DNA from: a virus
DNA: 35,426 nt
Virus record (IMG/VR): IMGVR_UViG_3300042520_002468
Span: 1 to 35,426 of that record
Direction: 5' to 3' (one strand)
Shown here: one piece after another, positions 1 through 7,808 of the stretch
How positions within the stretch are numbered: position 1 is the first letter of the stretch
Layout: each line of letters opens with the position of its first letter
The notes under the pieces: model-generated
The model's input: the letters and a program-made list of their open reading frames with translations, nothing else
The model's database searches: none
What the model was told of the DNA's origin: nothing
Program-made: the position numbers and the translations under genes

Positions 1-46
1 GGTTATAAATATAGAATTAAAATTTCTAAAGATATTGGAATTTAAT

Positions 47-460
47 ATGGCTAATTTTGTATACAAAAAAGCTAAAGAATCTTTATTGAATGGTGAATTT
101 AACTTAAGTTCAAATAGCTTAAAAGTTCTTCTTATTGATAAATCTTTATACACACCAAACGAAGACACCGATAGGTATATATCGGATATACCCGCAAGTG
201 CCATAAAAAAAAGATCAAATAGTATAACCAATGTAGTTAACTCTTTAGGTGTACTAGATGCAGATAACGTTTCCATAAATGACTATAGCGGTGAAAGCTT
301 TAGTGCAATTGTTTTGTATCAAAGCGGAAGCTCAGATTCCAATTCAAAATTAATATTTTTCATAGATACTTCAAGCGGTCTACCATTTGCAGGATCTAAC
401 AGCGACACTCCTGTTACTATAATCTGGAGTGATTCAAATACTAAAATACTTTCCATTTAG
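47..460 (+). CDS. Phage structural protein of the tail-fibre region, unknown function
   Basis: This encodes a protein of about 137 residues starting MANFVYKKAKESLLNGEFNL. An opening of the form MANF.Y.KAKE..L.G is, from memory, typical of small hypothetical proteins next to phage tail-fibre genes; I infer a virion role. The rest alternates beta-prone segments with Ser/Asn/Asp-rich turns and has no catalytic motif, signal peptide or membrane segment. I chose the ATG at 47, which has GGAA about 6 nt upstream, over an in-frame TTG at 35. The next gene starts 8 nt after the stop, so the two are probably co-transcribed. Confidence 0.7.
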   Translation: MANFVYKKAKESLLNGEFNLSSNSLKVLLIDKSLYTPNEDTDRYISDIPASAIKKRSNSITNVVNSLGVLDADNVSINDYSGESFSAIVLYQSGSSDSNSKLIFFIDTSSGLPFAGSNSDTPVTIIWSDSNTKILSI

Positions 461-468
461 GAGTTTTT

Positions 469-807
469 ATGGCCACAAACTATCCATCATCATTAGATAA
501 TTTTGTAAATCCAACAGCTAATGATAACTTAAATTCAACTGTAGTTCCGCATCACAAGCAGCACACTGACTTAAATGATGCAGTAGAAGGAATGCAAACT
601 GTCTTGGGTATCAACCCGGCAGGTTCTCATCTTACGGTTAAGGATAGAATTATTGCAGCAGAGTCAAATATTTCAACTCAATCAGTTTTAAATGGGATGA
701 CAGATGTTACTATAAGTTCAGCTGCGAGTGGTCAAGTATTAAGATATAACGGCTCTCAATGGATTAACTACGCAGAGTCAAATCTTGTTGATGGAGGGAA
801 TTTTTAA
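469..807 (+). CDS. Small tail-fibre-associated protein
   Basis: The 112-residue product has an N-terminal part of the type seen in phage fibre clusters ([18 protein letters not shown], then an [16 protein letters not shown] helix). Its C-terminus carries one copy of a module used throughout this window: a 'DVTI-S-A-SGQ-L-YNGS-W-N' unit at about residues 77-100. The larger fibres at 2065, 7809, 12944 and 19084 carry the same unit, which ties this protein to the fibre assembly. It may be a fibre-base or connector segment; this is inferred from context. The start ATG follows an AGGAG-type ribosome site (positions 459-463), and the stop is 2 nt before the next ATG. Confidence 0.7.
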   Translation: MATNYPSSLDNFVNPTANDNLNSTVVPHHKQHTDLNDAVEGMQTVLGINPAGSHLTVKDRIIAAESNISTQSVLNGMTDVTISSAASGQVLRYNGSQWINYAESNLVDGGNF

Positions 808-809
808 AG

Positions 810-2048
810 ATGTCTAATACTCTAAGAATTAAAAGAAGGTCTAGTGCTGGGGCAGCAGGCGCCCCAGGGAGTCTTGAAAACGCTGAGCTAGCATTTAACG
901 AAGCTGACAATACACTTTATTATGGAACTGGAACTGGCGGGGCTGGTGGTAGTGCAACTTCCGTTATTGCTATTGCTGGTTATGGAGCATATGCTACGCT
1001 TGGTACAGACCAAACAATATCTGGTAATAAAACTTTTTCTGGAACAATATCTGTTGCAACACCAACTGCAAACGCACACGCCGCTACCAAACTATATGTA
1101 GACCAAGCAATGGGTGGAGTCGCTACTGCATTTACTGTAGCCGCCAATACTGGTTCTAATTTAACAATAACCAGTGGAAGTGACACGTTTACAATTGTTG
1201 GTGGAACAGGAATAACTACACAAGCTAGTGCTACAGACACTATAACTATAACAAACCAGGGTGTTATTTCTTTAACTGGAACAACCAATGAAGTATCTGT
1301 CTCCGCATCAAATGGTGCGGTAACATTGAGTCTTCCAGCCAACGTCACAATTAGCAATAACCTCACTGTAACAGGCGATTTAATCGTTAACGGAAATACA
1401 ACAACGCTTAACACTGCAACTTTAGTAGTTGAAGATAAGAATATAGTTTTAGCTAATACAGCATCTCCGACAGATGTAACAGCAGATGGTGCTGGTTTCA
1501 CAGTCAAAGGCGCAACAGATAAGACCTTTAACTGGGTTGACTCAACAGACGCCTGGACATCATCAGAGCATGTTGACCTAGTATCAAGTAAAATTTTTAA
1601 AATTGATGGGACTTCAGTATTAAGTAATACTACACTTGGTTCAGGTGTTATTAACTCAAGTTTAACGTCGCTTGGTAATGTTGCAACAGGTACTTGGAGT
1701 GCAACAACTATAGGGATCGCTTATGGCGGTACTGGCGCAACTGATGCGGCGAATGCAAGGACTAACTTAGGTTTAGTAATTGGCACAAACGTACAAGCTT
1801 ACGATGCGGAACTAGCAGCAATTGCTGGCTTAACTTCTGAAGCAGATAGAATTCCTTATTTCACTGGAGCAAACACGGCAGCTCTTGCAACTTTTACCGC
1901 ATTTGGCAGAAGTCTTGTCGATGACATAGATGCATCTGCAGCTAGAACTACACTAGGTCTTGGAACAATTGCGACACAAAATTCAAGCAACGTTTCAATC
2001 ACAGGTGGTTCTATAGACAATCTAACCTTTGATGGTGGAACCTTTTAA
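810..2048 (+). CDS. Tail fibre protein with an N-terminal 'RIKRRSS' baseplate-attachment-type domain
   Basis: The 412-residue product begins [13 protein letters not shown] and continues '[18 protein letters not shown]', the pattern of the N-terminal domain shared by many phage fibres (compare the Mtd N-terminal domain: K-R-S, then LA-GELA-N---LY). The body is Gly/Thr/Ala/Ser-rich beta sequence with modules repeated elsewhere in the window. These include '[10 protein letters not shown]', '[19 protein letters not shown]', '[20 protein letters not shown]' followed by '[10 protein letters not shown]', and '[16 protein letters not shown]', a motif common in phage tail fibres. The last residues before the stop (NLTFDGGTF) resemble the C-terminal DGGNF of the previous protein. 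I infer a trimeric fibre or fibre segment for host recognition. It sits 2 nt after the previous stop. Confidence 0.82.
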   Translation: MSNTLRIKRRSSAGAAGAPGSLENAELAFNEADNTLYYGTGTGGAGGSATSVIAIAGYGAYATLGTDQTISGNKTFSGTISVATPTANAHAATKLYVDQAMGGVATAFTVAANTGSNLTITSGSDTFTIVGGTGITTQASATDTITITNQGVISLTGTTNEVSVSASNGAVTLSLPANVTISNNLTVTGDLIVNGNTTTLNTATLVVEDKNIVLANTASPTDVTADGAGFTVKGATDKTFNWVDSTDAWTSSEHVDLVSSKIFKIDGTSVLSNTTLGSGVINSSLTSLGNVATGTWSATTIGIAYGGTGATDAANARTNLGLVIGTNVQAYDAELAAIAGLTSEADRIPYFTGANTAALATFTAFGRSLVDDIDASAARTTLGLGTIATQNSSNVSITGGSIDNLTFDGGTF

Positions 2049-2064
2049 ATAAGAAAGGTTTTTA

Positions 2065-4557
2065 ATGGCCGTACCGAATTTAGCGAAAGGGCAAATAGCC
2101 CTAGACCCAACCAATGATTTATTGTATTATGTCAACGAATTTAATGCAGTAGTTTCTACATCCTTATCTTGGGTAAAAAATAGTAGCAATATATCTACGA
2201 CAGAAAATGTTGTTATAAGTGGGGACTTAACTGTGTCTGGTTCAACAGTAACAGTTAACGCGGAAACTCTTCTAATAGAAGATAATATTATAGTTTTAAA
2301 TACTGGCGTTACTGGTGCTCCAAGTACTAACGCTGGGATAGAAGTAGAACGTGGAACTTCTACCAACGTTCAAATACGCTGGGATGAGTCAACGGATAAG
2401 TGGCAACTAACTAATGACGGAACTAATTTTTACGATATTTTGAATTCAAGTGGAATTACTGGCGATCTAACTGGCAATGTAACCGGTAATGTAACCGGTA
2501 ATTTAACGGGTAATTCTACCGGGACCCACACAGGTGCGGTAGTTGGGAATGCGGATACTGCAACTAAGTTATTAAATGCTAGAACCATATCTTTAACAGG
2601 GCCAGTTACTGGGTCAGTGTCTTTTGATGGTACATCTAATGTTTCCATAACGACTTTACTAACAGCAGAATCTTCTGGCATTACTAGCCTTTCAGATGTT
2701 ATGATTACTTCTGTTGCTAGCGGCGATTTATTAAAATATAATGGAACTAATTGGGTAAATGCAGCAGGGTACGCAACTTTAGATTCTCCAACTTTTACGG
2801 GCACAGTAAGTGGTATTACCGCAACGATGATTGGCCTTGGGTCGGTCAATAATACTTCTGACACGGCTAAACCAGTTTCTACCGCTCAACAAACTGCACT
2901 TGACCTCAAGGCCGATATTGCTTCACCCACTTTTACGGGCAACGTTTCTGGTATCACCAAAACGATGGTAGGTTTAAATTTGGTTGATAATACCGCAGAT
3001 ACGGAAAAGCCTGTGTCTACTGCGCAACAGACGGCTATTGACCTTAAGGCGAATATTGCTTCACCTACATTTACTGGAAATGTTTCTGGCATTACCGCAA
3101 CTATGATTGGTCTTGGGTCTGTAGACAACACTTCAGATACCGCAAAACCTATATCAACAGCTACGCAAACTGCCCTCGACCTTAAGGCGCCCCTCGCTTC
3201 ACCTACTTTTACAGGTAATGTAAATACGTCTATATTATTTGTAGACAGCATAGAGGTCGACACAACAGGCGCGACTAGTGGCCAAGTTCTTAAATTTAAT
3301 GGAACAAAATTTACACCTGCCGCAGATAATGTGGCAACAGCTGGCAGCCTCAACATAACAGATTTAGCTGATGTACTCGTCTCAAATATATCAAACGGTG
3401 AAATTCTAAAGTGGAACAACAGCAGTTCAAAGTGGGTTAATTCAGCCGACAATGCTGGAACAGTTATCAACGCCCTTGATGATATTAGTGATGTAACAAT
3501 TACTTCGGCAGCCACGGGTGATCTTCTCAAATGGAGTGGTTCAGCTTGGGTCAATGCCGCAGGTTATGCAACACTTGCATCTCCAACTTTTACTGGTAAT
3601 GTTTCTGGAATAACTAAGGCAATGGTTGGCCTAGGTTCGGTTGACAACACTGCTGATACTGCAAAACCAGTTTCAACATTTCAACAAACAGCTCTTGATC
3701 TAAAAGCAAATATCGCTTCTCCAACATTTACAGGAACTGTAACAATCCCCGCAGGTGCTTCCATTTCGGGTTTTGCAACACTTGCATCCCCAGATTTAAC
3801 CGGAACACCAACTGCGCCTACAGCAACATTGGCAACTAATACAACACAAATTGCTACTACGGCATTTGTTCGAGCAGAGGTTGCAGCACTTGTAAATAGT
3901 GCTGGTGCGACCTTGGATACCCTTGGGGAGATTGCCACCGCACTTGGAAATGACGCTGATCTATCCACAACACTCACAAACAGCATTGCCCTAAAAGCAC
4001 CCCTTGCTTCACCAACTTTTACGGGTAATGTAACAATTCCAGCAGGTGCATCTATCTCAGGTTTTGCAACCTTGGCTTCACCAACATTTACTGGAACGGT
4101 AATTCTTCCTGGAAATACAGTTACATCTTCAATGATTTTAGATGGGACTATTCTTGATATTGATATTAATTCTTCTGCGGCAATTGCATATAGTAAATTA
4201 TCATTAAGCAACTCTATCACCACAACTGACTTGGTGTCTGGTCCAGCTAGAGGTGGTTTTAATTCTACTTTAAATGCGCAAACTGCAAGCTATACTTTAC
4301 AGGCTACAGATTTAGCTAAATTGGTAACTATTGATTCTGCTTCTAATACAACAGTAACTGTACCTGATATTTTATCTGTTGGAGATAGAATAGACGTTTT
4401 AAGAAAACATCTTACCGGTGAAGTAACTTTAGCTGGAGATACCGGAGTAACAGTGAATGGTACTCCTGGGCTCAAGTTGCGTGCACAGTGGTCAGGTGCT
4501 ACACTGGTTAAGTTGGCCGCCAACACTTGGGTGGTAATGGGTGATCTAAAGGCTTAA
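2065..4557 (+). CDS. Large repeat-built tail fibre protein
   Basis: The 830-residue protein has an N-terminal 'LAKGQIALDPTNDLLYYVNEF' attachment-like segment. It is followed by an 'ISGDLTVSGSTVTVNAETLLIEDN' module and a GNVTGNVTGNLTGN run at about residues 135-150. Then come at least four copies of 'SPTFTGNVSGITKTMVGL--VDNTADT-KPVST-QQTALDLKA', a unit of about 45 residues found in many phage fibres. The last 75 residues (TVTVPDILSVGDRIDVLRK, then NGTPGLKLRAQWSGATLVK, ending WVVMGDL) form a C-terminal domain that recurs almost unchanged at the end of the fibre at 19084. In both places a Pro/Phe-rich gene follows directly. No enzymatic motif is visible. Role: receptor-binding fibre (inferred). 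Confidence 0.85.
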   Translation: MAVPNLAKGQIALDPTNDLLYYVNEFNAVVSTSLSWVKNSSNISTTENVVISGDLTVSGSTVTVNAETLLIEDNIIVLNTGVTGAPSTNAGIEVERGTSTNVQIRWDESTDKWQLTNDGTNFYDILNSSGITGDLTGNVTGNVTGNLTGNSTGTHTGAVVGNADTATKLLNARTISLTGPVTGSVSFDGTSNVSITTLLTAESSGITSLSDVMITSVASGDLLKYNGTNWVNAAGYATLDSPTFTGTVSGITATMIGLGSVNNTSDTAKPVSTAQQTALDLKADIASPTFTGNVSGITKTMVGLNLVDNTADTEKPVSTAQQTAIDLKANIASPTFTGNVSGITATMIGLGSVDNTSDTAKPISTATQTALDLKAPLASPTFTGNVNTSILFVDSIEVDTTGATSGQVLKFNGTKFTPAADNVATAGSLNITDLADVLVSNISNGEILKWNNSSSKWVNSADNAGTVINALDDISDVTITSAATGDLLKWSGSAWVNAAGYATLASPTFTGNVSGITKAMVGLGSVDNTADTAKPVSTFQQTALDLKANIASPTFTGTVTIPAGASISGFATLASPDLTGTPTAPTATLATNTTQIATTAFVRAEVAALVNSAGATLDTLGEIATALGNDADLSTTLTNSIALKAPLASPTFTGNVTIPAGASISGFATLASPTFTGTVILPGNTVTSSMILDGTILDIDINSSAAIAYSKLSLSNSITTTDLVSGPARGGFNSTLNAQTASYTLQATDLAKLVTIDSASNTTVTVPDILSVGDRIDVLRKHLTGEVTLAGDTGVTVNGTPGLKLRAQWSGATLVKLAANTWVVMGDLKA

Positions 4558-4559
4558 TT

Positions 4560-4980
4560 ATGACAGTTCCAATAGGTAGTTCGGGCCGGCTCAAGAAGAG
4601 CCGCTAAGCCCACTATAGCTCAAGGCACAACACAGGTTAACGCAAACGCCGCGATAATTGCGGCAGGACATGTTGTGGGAACTGTTGTAAGCGCAGCCAC
4701 CCAAGATGCTACCTTAGACCAAAAAGTTCTCACAGCCTTAACAGATACTGCAGTCGTCCCATTGGGTACAGTTATAAATTATGAATATGGGCTTTTTTCT
4801 CCACCAAGTTTTTTTGGTCCGCCAGGTTTCTTTTCCCCACCAGATTTCTTTTCCCCGCCAGGTTTCACTGAGCCACCACCACCACCATGCCCTGACTGTA
4901 TTGGCGTAGATCTTAGCAGCATAGGACCTTGTTGCGGCACGTGCGTTGGTATCAAGGCACCATACCTATCCTGTATCTAA
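4560..4980 (+). CDS. Pro/Phe-rich repeat protein, read through a CGG +1 frameshift
   Basis: The gene opens with an ATG 2 nt after the preceding fibre, but that frame stops at 4605-4607. The rest is open in the next frame to 4980. Reading CGGC at 4587-4590 as one unit gives a 139-residue protein: MTVPIGSSG-X-SRRAAKPTIAQGTT and onward. The paralogue at 21032 (intact) has NRKNAKPAIAQGTT at this place and matches from the SRR residues onward. So the shift must lie before 4594, which agrees with CGG rather than the later stop. The paralogue starts at the same spacing after its own fibre gene. The middle has an 'NAAIIAAGHVVGT' helix; the C-terminal half is a PPxFF-type repeat (SPPSFFGPPGFF, SPPDFF) ending in a Cys-rich tail (CPDC, CCGTC). 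The function is unknown; I infer a fibre-associated or virion decoration protein. Confidence 0.75.
4587..4590 (+). other. Candidate recoding site CGGC (+1 frameshift or four-base codon)
   Basis: In-frame CGG follows TCG GGC in the initial frame, and the next frame opens right after it with TCA AGA AGA. The shift must fall between the upstream stop of the new frame (4573-4575) and the stop of the old frame (4605-4607). The intact paralogue at 21032 narrows it to before codon 4594. Confidence 0.8.
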
Positions 4981-4986
4981 AAAATA

Positions 4987-4995
4987 TGGTATAAT
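4987..4995 (+). promoter_or_regulatory. Extended -10 promoter element
   Basis: TGG followed by TATAAT (4990-4995) lies 38 nt before the acetyltransferase start, in the short gap after the Pro/Phe-rich gene. I see no good -35 at the usual distance, so this would be an extended -10 promoter. Confidence 0.45.
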
Positions 4996-5033
4996 TAATT
5001 CAATAAATAAAAAAAAAAGAAAGAATATAGATT

Positions 5034-5552
5034 ATGAGCGATATAAATAAAGACGACTTTTGGTCAGACCTTACTGCAACTTTTGACCAAACTGAAGAAA
5101 TGTTTTTCGCGGGTTGGAGTGCTTTTGAAACACGATTTGGCGAATACGGCACTCCTGGGTTCACCGAGTTGGTGGCTCCAGCAAAATCAAATATGTTTGG
5201 TCACAACGATTACCAAGATGTCCACTATATTTTTTACCGAGGAGAAGACGGACAATTGCTCTTTATTTCAGGGAGATATTATGACCAATCCAATAAGCGA
5301 AAACCTTTTATTTTTATGGCTCACCCAGACCATCAACGCCAAGGCCTTGGAACACTAATGCTTAATTATATAGAGGAAAAATTTATTGCTGAAGAGGGAA
5401 GTAGGTACGGTTTTACCGACACTGAATTTGCTGAAATGCCTAGAGCGCAACGTGCATCGCTAACAGTTCCCGATATTTACAAAGATGTTGTGGTATCTGA
5501 TTCGGCAGCATCATTTGTCAACAAAACGGTTAATCAATTTTTTACTGAATAA
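5034..5552 (+). CDS. GNAT-family N-acetyltransferase
   Basis: The 172-residue protein carries the GNAT acetyl-CoA pyrophosphate-binding motif 'HPDHQRQGLGTLMLNYIEEKF' in its middle (about residues 99-119), fitting the Q/R-x-x-G-x-G/A signature as R-Q-G-L-G-T. The strand before it (KRKPFIFMAHP) and the helix after it fit the GNAT core. It is about the usual GNAT length, although the C-terminus (ending VNKTVNQFFTE) does not show a clear second conserved motif. The substrate is unknown. Its place among glycosyltransferases and oxygenases suggests modification of a surface sugar or virion protein, which is inference. There is no strong Shine-Dalgarno before the ATG, only an A-rich leader. Confidence 0.8.
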   Translation: MSDINKDDFWSDLTATFDQTEEMFFAGWSAFETRFGEYGTPGFTELVAPAKSNMFGHNDYQDVHYIFYRGEDGQLLFISGRYYDQSNKRKPFIFMAHPDHQRQGLGTLMLNYIEEKFIAEEGSRYGFTDTEFAEMPRAQRASLTVPDIYKDVVVSDSAASFVNKTVNQFFTE

Positions 5553-5571
5553 GACATTAAGGAAAAATAAT

Positions 5572-5799
5572 ATGTCAGCGTATCAAGAGTGGAAAAAAAA
5601 TTTAGGCACAACACGTCCTTGGGATTTAATTAATCCTAATGTTGAAAAGGTTGATAGTGCAGAAGAAGGTGCTCGCTTTGCCATATGCGAAGAGTGCCCA
5701 GAGTTGATAAAAACCACCAATCAATGTAAGCAGTGTGGATGTTTTATGAAATTAAAGGTTAAACTAAAAGAAGCAAAGTGCCCACTAGATAAGTGGTAA
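5572..5799 (+). CDS. Small Cys-rich (DUF6171-like) zinc-binding protein
   Basis: The 75-residue protein starts at ATG 5572, with AAGGA about 10 nt upstream. The open frame extends upstream to 5485, but that part overlaps the acetyltransferase. Its C-terminal half has a four- to six-cysteine cluster: C-E-E-C-P, then C-K-Q-C-G-C-F-M, then a final C-P-L-D-K-W. This pattern (CxxCP, CxxCGCFM, KCP--KW) is, from memory, that of the DUF6171-type small proteins common in phages, which probably bind one zinc ion. The function is unknown. Its stop overlaps the first possible start of the next gene. Confidence 0.75.
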   Translation: MSAYQEWKKNLGTTRPWDLINPNVEKVDSAEEGARFAICEECPELIKTTNQCKQCGCFMKLKVKLKEAKCPLDKW

Positions 5800-5804
5800 A
5801 TTTT

Positions 5805-6751
5805 GTGAATGAAAAAATATTTATAGCCATTCCAGCATTTCAAGAAGAAGATCTTTTAAACACAGTAAAAAGTATTTATGAAACCGCTGAAAAGCCAGAA
5901 AACGTTTATATTGGTATCTGTAATCAAAGATTAGATAATAATTTTGAAGATTTTTCAGAATATCCTAATGTAAGAACGGCCAACTTAACTACTCCTTTTC
6001 CTTTTGGATTAGGTATGGGGTTTTTATTATCCACGTGGTTAATGGATGATGAACATTATGTCATGAGGATAGATCGGGCATATGAGGTTTAAGGCAAAAT
6101 GGGATAAAACTTTAAAAGATTATCATAATTTAATACTAAAAACGTATTGCTATAATATAATTATTAGTTCAAGGACACCTTGGTTTGAAAAAAAAGAAAA
6201 TGGCGATTTGATATACCACACTGATGCTTACGTGCAGCCATCGGACATAGCCAAAGGAAATATAGAAGTTTTAATAAAGCTAAATAATAGCAAAGAAATA
6301 TACAAAGATAAAGAAGTGCCCGTAAATTGGTCAGAAAAAGAATATGCACAATCTCATTTTGTAAGTGGACATTTTATTTTTTCTACATCCGATTTTTTTA
6401 AAGATATAATACCAGATCCAAGAATTCTTATGTTTGGTGAAGAGCATACCTTTGCTTTAAGAGCATGGACTAATGACTATAGGATATTTACAGTTAAGGA
6501 AACTGTAGTATTTCACTTAGGAAAAAATTCAGAATATAGGCAAACTTTAGGTGTTGGTGATTTTGCAAACCAATATGATAAAATTGATCATTCCCGGTCT
6601 AATGAGGCACAACGCAAGGCATTTTAATAAAGTTTTGCTAGGTCAAGAATTTGGCCCACTCGCTGCAAAGAATGAAGAAAAATACTTAGAGTACATGGAA
6701 GCTATGGGCTACTCATATAGAGACTTAATAAACCAGGATACTAACATTTGA
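5805..6751 (+). CDS. GlcNAc-type glycosyltransferase (GT-A fold), read through two CGG +1 frameshifts
   Basis: Three frames carry one protein of about 314 residues: 5805-6074, 6079-6594 and 6599-6751, joined by CGGG (6075-6078) and CGGT (6595-6598). The start is 'EKIFIAIPAFQEEDLLNTVKS', then an 'ENVYIGICNQR' strand and 'HYVMRID-x-HMRF', the metal-binding region of the PF11397 (GlcNAc transferase) family, followed by W-D. Further on come 'SGHFIFSTSDFF', 'FGEEHTFALRAWTNDYRIF' and 'VVFHLGKNSEYR', all in family order. The third segment (LMRHNARHFNKVLLG, EKYLEYMEAMGYSYRDL) supplies the usual C-terminal helices. The first junction falls inside a conserved motif that needs exactly one residue from the four bases. 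The start could also be GTG 5793. I infer that it glycosylates a virion or host surface component. Confidence 0.8.
6075..6078 (+). other. Candidate recoding site CGGG in the glycosyltransferase
   Basis: CGG follows ATA GAT in the first frame. The second frame has a stop at 6070-6072 and the first frame stops at 6090-6092, so the shift must fall within about 20 nt. Four bases between GAT and CAT replace the one residue expected in the family motif I-D-x-H-M-R-F. Confidence 0.85.
6595..6598 (+). other. Second candidate recoding site CGGT in the glycosyltransferase
   Basis: CGG follows CAT TCC in the second frame, and reading four bases gives DHS-x-LMRHNARHF in the third frame. The window is bounded by stops at 6548-6550 (new frame) and 6625-6627 (old frame), so it is wider than at the first site. 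Confidence 0.75.
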
Positions 6752-6777
6752 CTAAAGAGTATTTTGTGTAGTATCAT
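6748..6777 (+). promoter_or_regulatory. Sigma70-like promoter TTGACT-18-TATCAT
   Basis: A TTGACT hexamer at 6748 and TATCAT at 6772-6777 lie 18 nt apart, with 29 nt before the next start at 6807. The -35 overlaps the end of the glycosyltransferase. Confidence 0.45.
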
Positions 6778-6806
6778 ATATCTACTTAAGCATAAAGGGT
6801 ATAAAT

Positions 6807-7052
6807 ATGTATACAGCACCAGAACCTATTGAAGAAATTGATTTTTTAATACAAAAACAAGAAAATGTTTTTTTTGCATTTGTTGTTAATGACACTATTG
6901 TTTTAAAAGTGCCAGTTCCTGTCCATGAAGAACTTGCTATTAGTGTTTTATCATCCAACCCAAAAGTGTATAGAATTCCTGAAGAAACAGCTGAAAGCGT
7001 TCAAGTTGGGTGGATTTTAAAGGATGAAAATCCAGAAGATAAGTTGGATTAA
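6807..7052 (+). CDS. Small conserved phage protein, unknown function
   Basis: The 81-residue acidic protein has a 'VFFAFVVNDTIVLKVPVPVHEELAISVLSSNP' core and ends 'VGWILKDENPEDKLD'. It looks like the small tail-region proteins of other environmental phages with a '-VVNGEVV-----P-----ELA-A-LSSNP' pattern followed by 'V--GW-' near the C-terminus, recalled from memory and not checked. No catalytic residues, signal peptide or membrane helix are evident. It sits 2 nt before the oxygenase gene, so the two are probably translated together. Confidence 0.6.
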   Translation: MYTAPEPIEEIDFLIQKQENVFFAFVVNDTIVLKVPVPVHEELAISVLSSNPKVYRIPEETAESVQVGWILKDENPEDKLD

Positions 7053-7054
7053 TC

Positions 7055-7732
7055 ATGCTTCATTTTAAGGACCCAGCATACGCTAAAGGTGTAGTGGTTG
7101 ATCCAGGTTTTAGTAAAGTAGCCCAAGATATATATATGGTCCAATTTTGGAAAGAAGATTTCTGTAATGAATTAATAGAAAAAATAGATAAAGCCTATAT
7201 AGATAATTCTGGCTCCATTGATTATGTTGATAGCATACCGGCAAATGATCTTCCAATCAATTATATTTCTGATACCCTTTTTGATGACTACTGCTTACAC
7301 TCTAAAACTTTGATACTCCCTATTGTCAATGATGCGTTTTTTGGCGATTATAATAAAACAGTTGTTGATAATAATGATAGAATAAAGAATAACTCTGTTA
7401 GCGCAGAGAGCTGGTTCAACGGTTGGCAAAGACCAATTTTCGGAAAATACCAAAAAGGCATTCACGAAAGCATAGGAATGCATTTTGATTCAGGCATTAT
7501 AAGTTTTTCTATAAAATTAAACAATAATTATGACGGGGGACTATTAAACTTTCCAAGGCAGGGTTACAGTAATATTGATGCTCCTGTCGGTAGCATGTTA
7601 TTTTGGCCTTCTAACCCAAGCCATATTCATGAAAGTACTCCAATTCAAAGTGGAGCTAAATATTTTTTAGCAAATTGGAGCCTTGCCCATCAATATACTG
7701 GCGCTTTATGGAGATCATACGGACAAATATAA
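7055..7732 (+). CDS. 2-oxoglutarate/Fe(II)-dependent oxygenase
   Basis: The 225-residue protein has the double-stranded beta-helix core of the prolyl-4-hydroxylase-like superfamily. The first iron ligands are in 'GMHFDSG' (H-x-D), followed by the strand 'NNNYDGGLLNFPRQG'. Then come 'GSMLFWPSNPSHIHESTPIQSGAKYFLANW', which holds the distal His (HEST), and a Lys (GAKYF) where the 2-oxoglutarate-binding Arg or Lys is expected. The N-terminal third is helical and unrecognised. The reaction is probably hydroxylation of a protein or small molecule; the target is unknown. It is one of five such genes here, interleaved with fibre genes, which hints at virion-protein or surface modification. Confidence 0.85.
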   Translation: MLHFKDPAYAKGVVVDPGFSKVAQDIYMVQFWKEDFCNELIEKIDKAYIDNSGSIDYVDSIPANDLPINYISDTLFDDYCLHSKTLILPIVNDAFFGDYNKTVVDNNDRIKNNSVSAESWFNGWQRPIFGKYQKGIHESIGMHFDSGIISFSIKLNNNYDGGLLNFPRQGYSNIDAPVGSMLFWPSNPSHIHESTPIQSGAKYFLANWSLAHQYTGALWRSYGQI

Positions 7733-7764
7733 TAGAGTATAGAATTAATAATATTTATAACCTA

Positions 7765-7774
7765 TTACTATAAT
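7765..7774 (+). promoter_or_regulatory. TTAC-TATAAT promoter-like element
   Basis: TTAC followed directly by TATAAT lies 34 nt before the GTG of the giant fibre gene, in the gap after the oxygenase. The same arrangement recurs before genes at 19084, 23714, 28200 and 32217. Confidence 0.5.
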
Positions 7775-7808
7775 ACAAGAATTAATGTACTTCAGGAAGA
7801 GGTAGCTC

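Noticed and set aside
5083-5358. Open frame inside the acetyltransferase gene on the same strand
   Set aside because: It is fully inside the GNAT gene, has no domain and no ribosome site; it is a frame shadow.
5805-6751. Pseudogene decay of the glycosyltransferase
   Set aside because: The three segments keep all family motifs in order, without premature stops once CGGN is read as one codon, which is not expected for a decaying gene.
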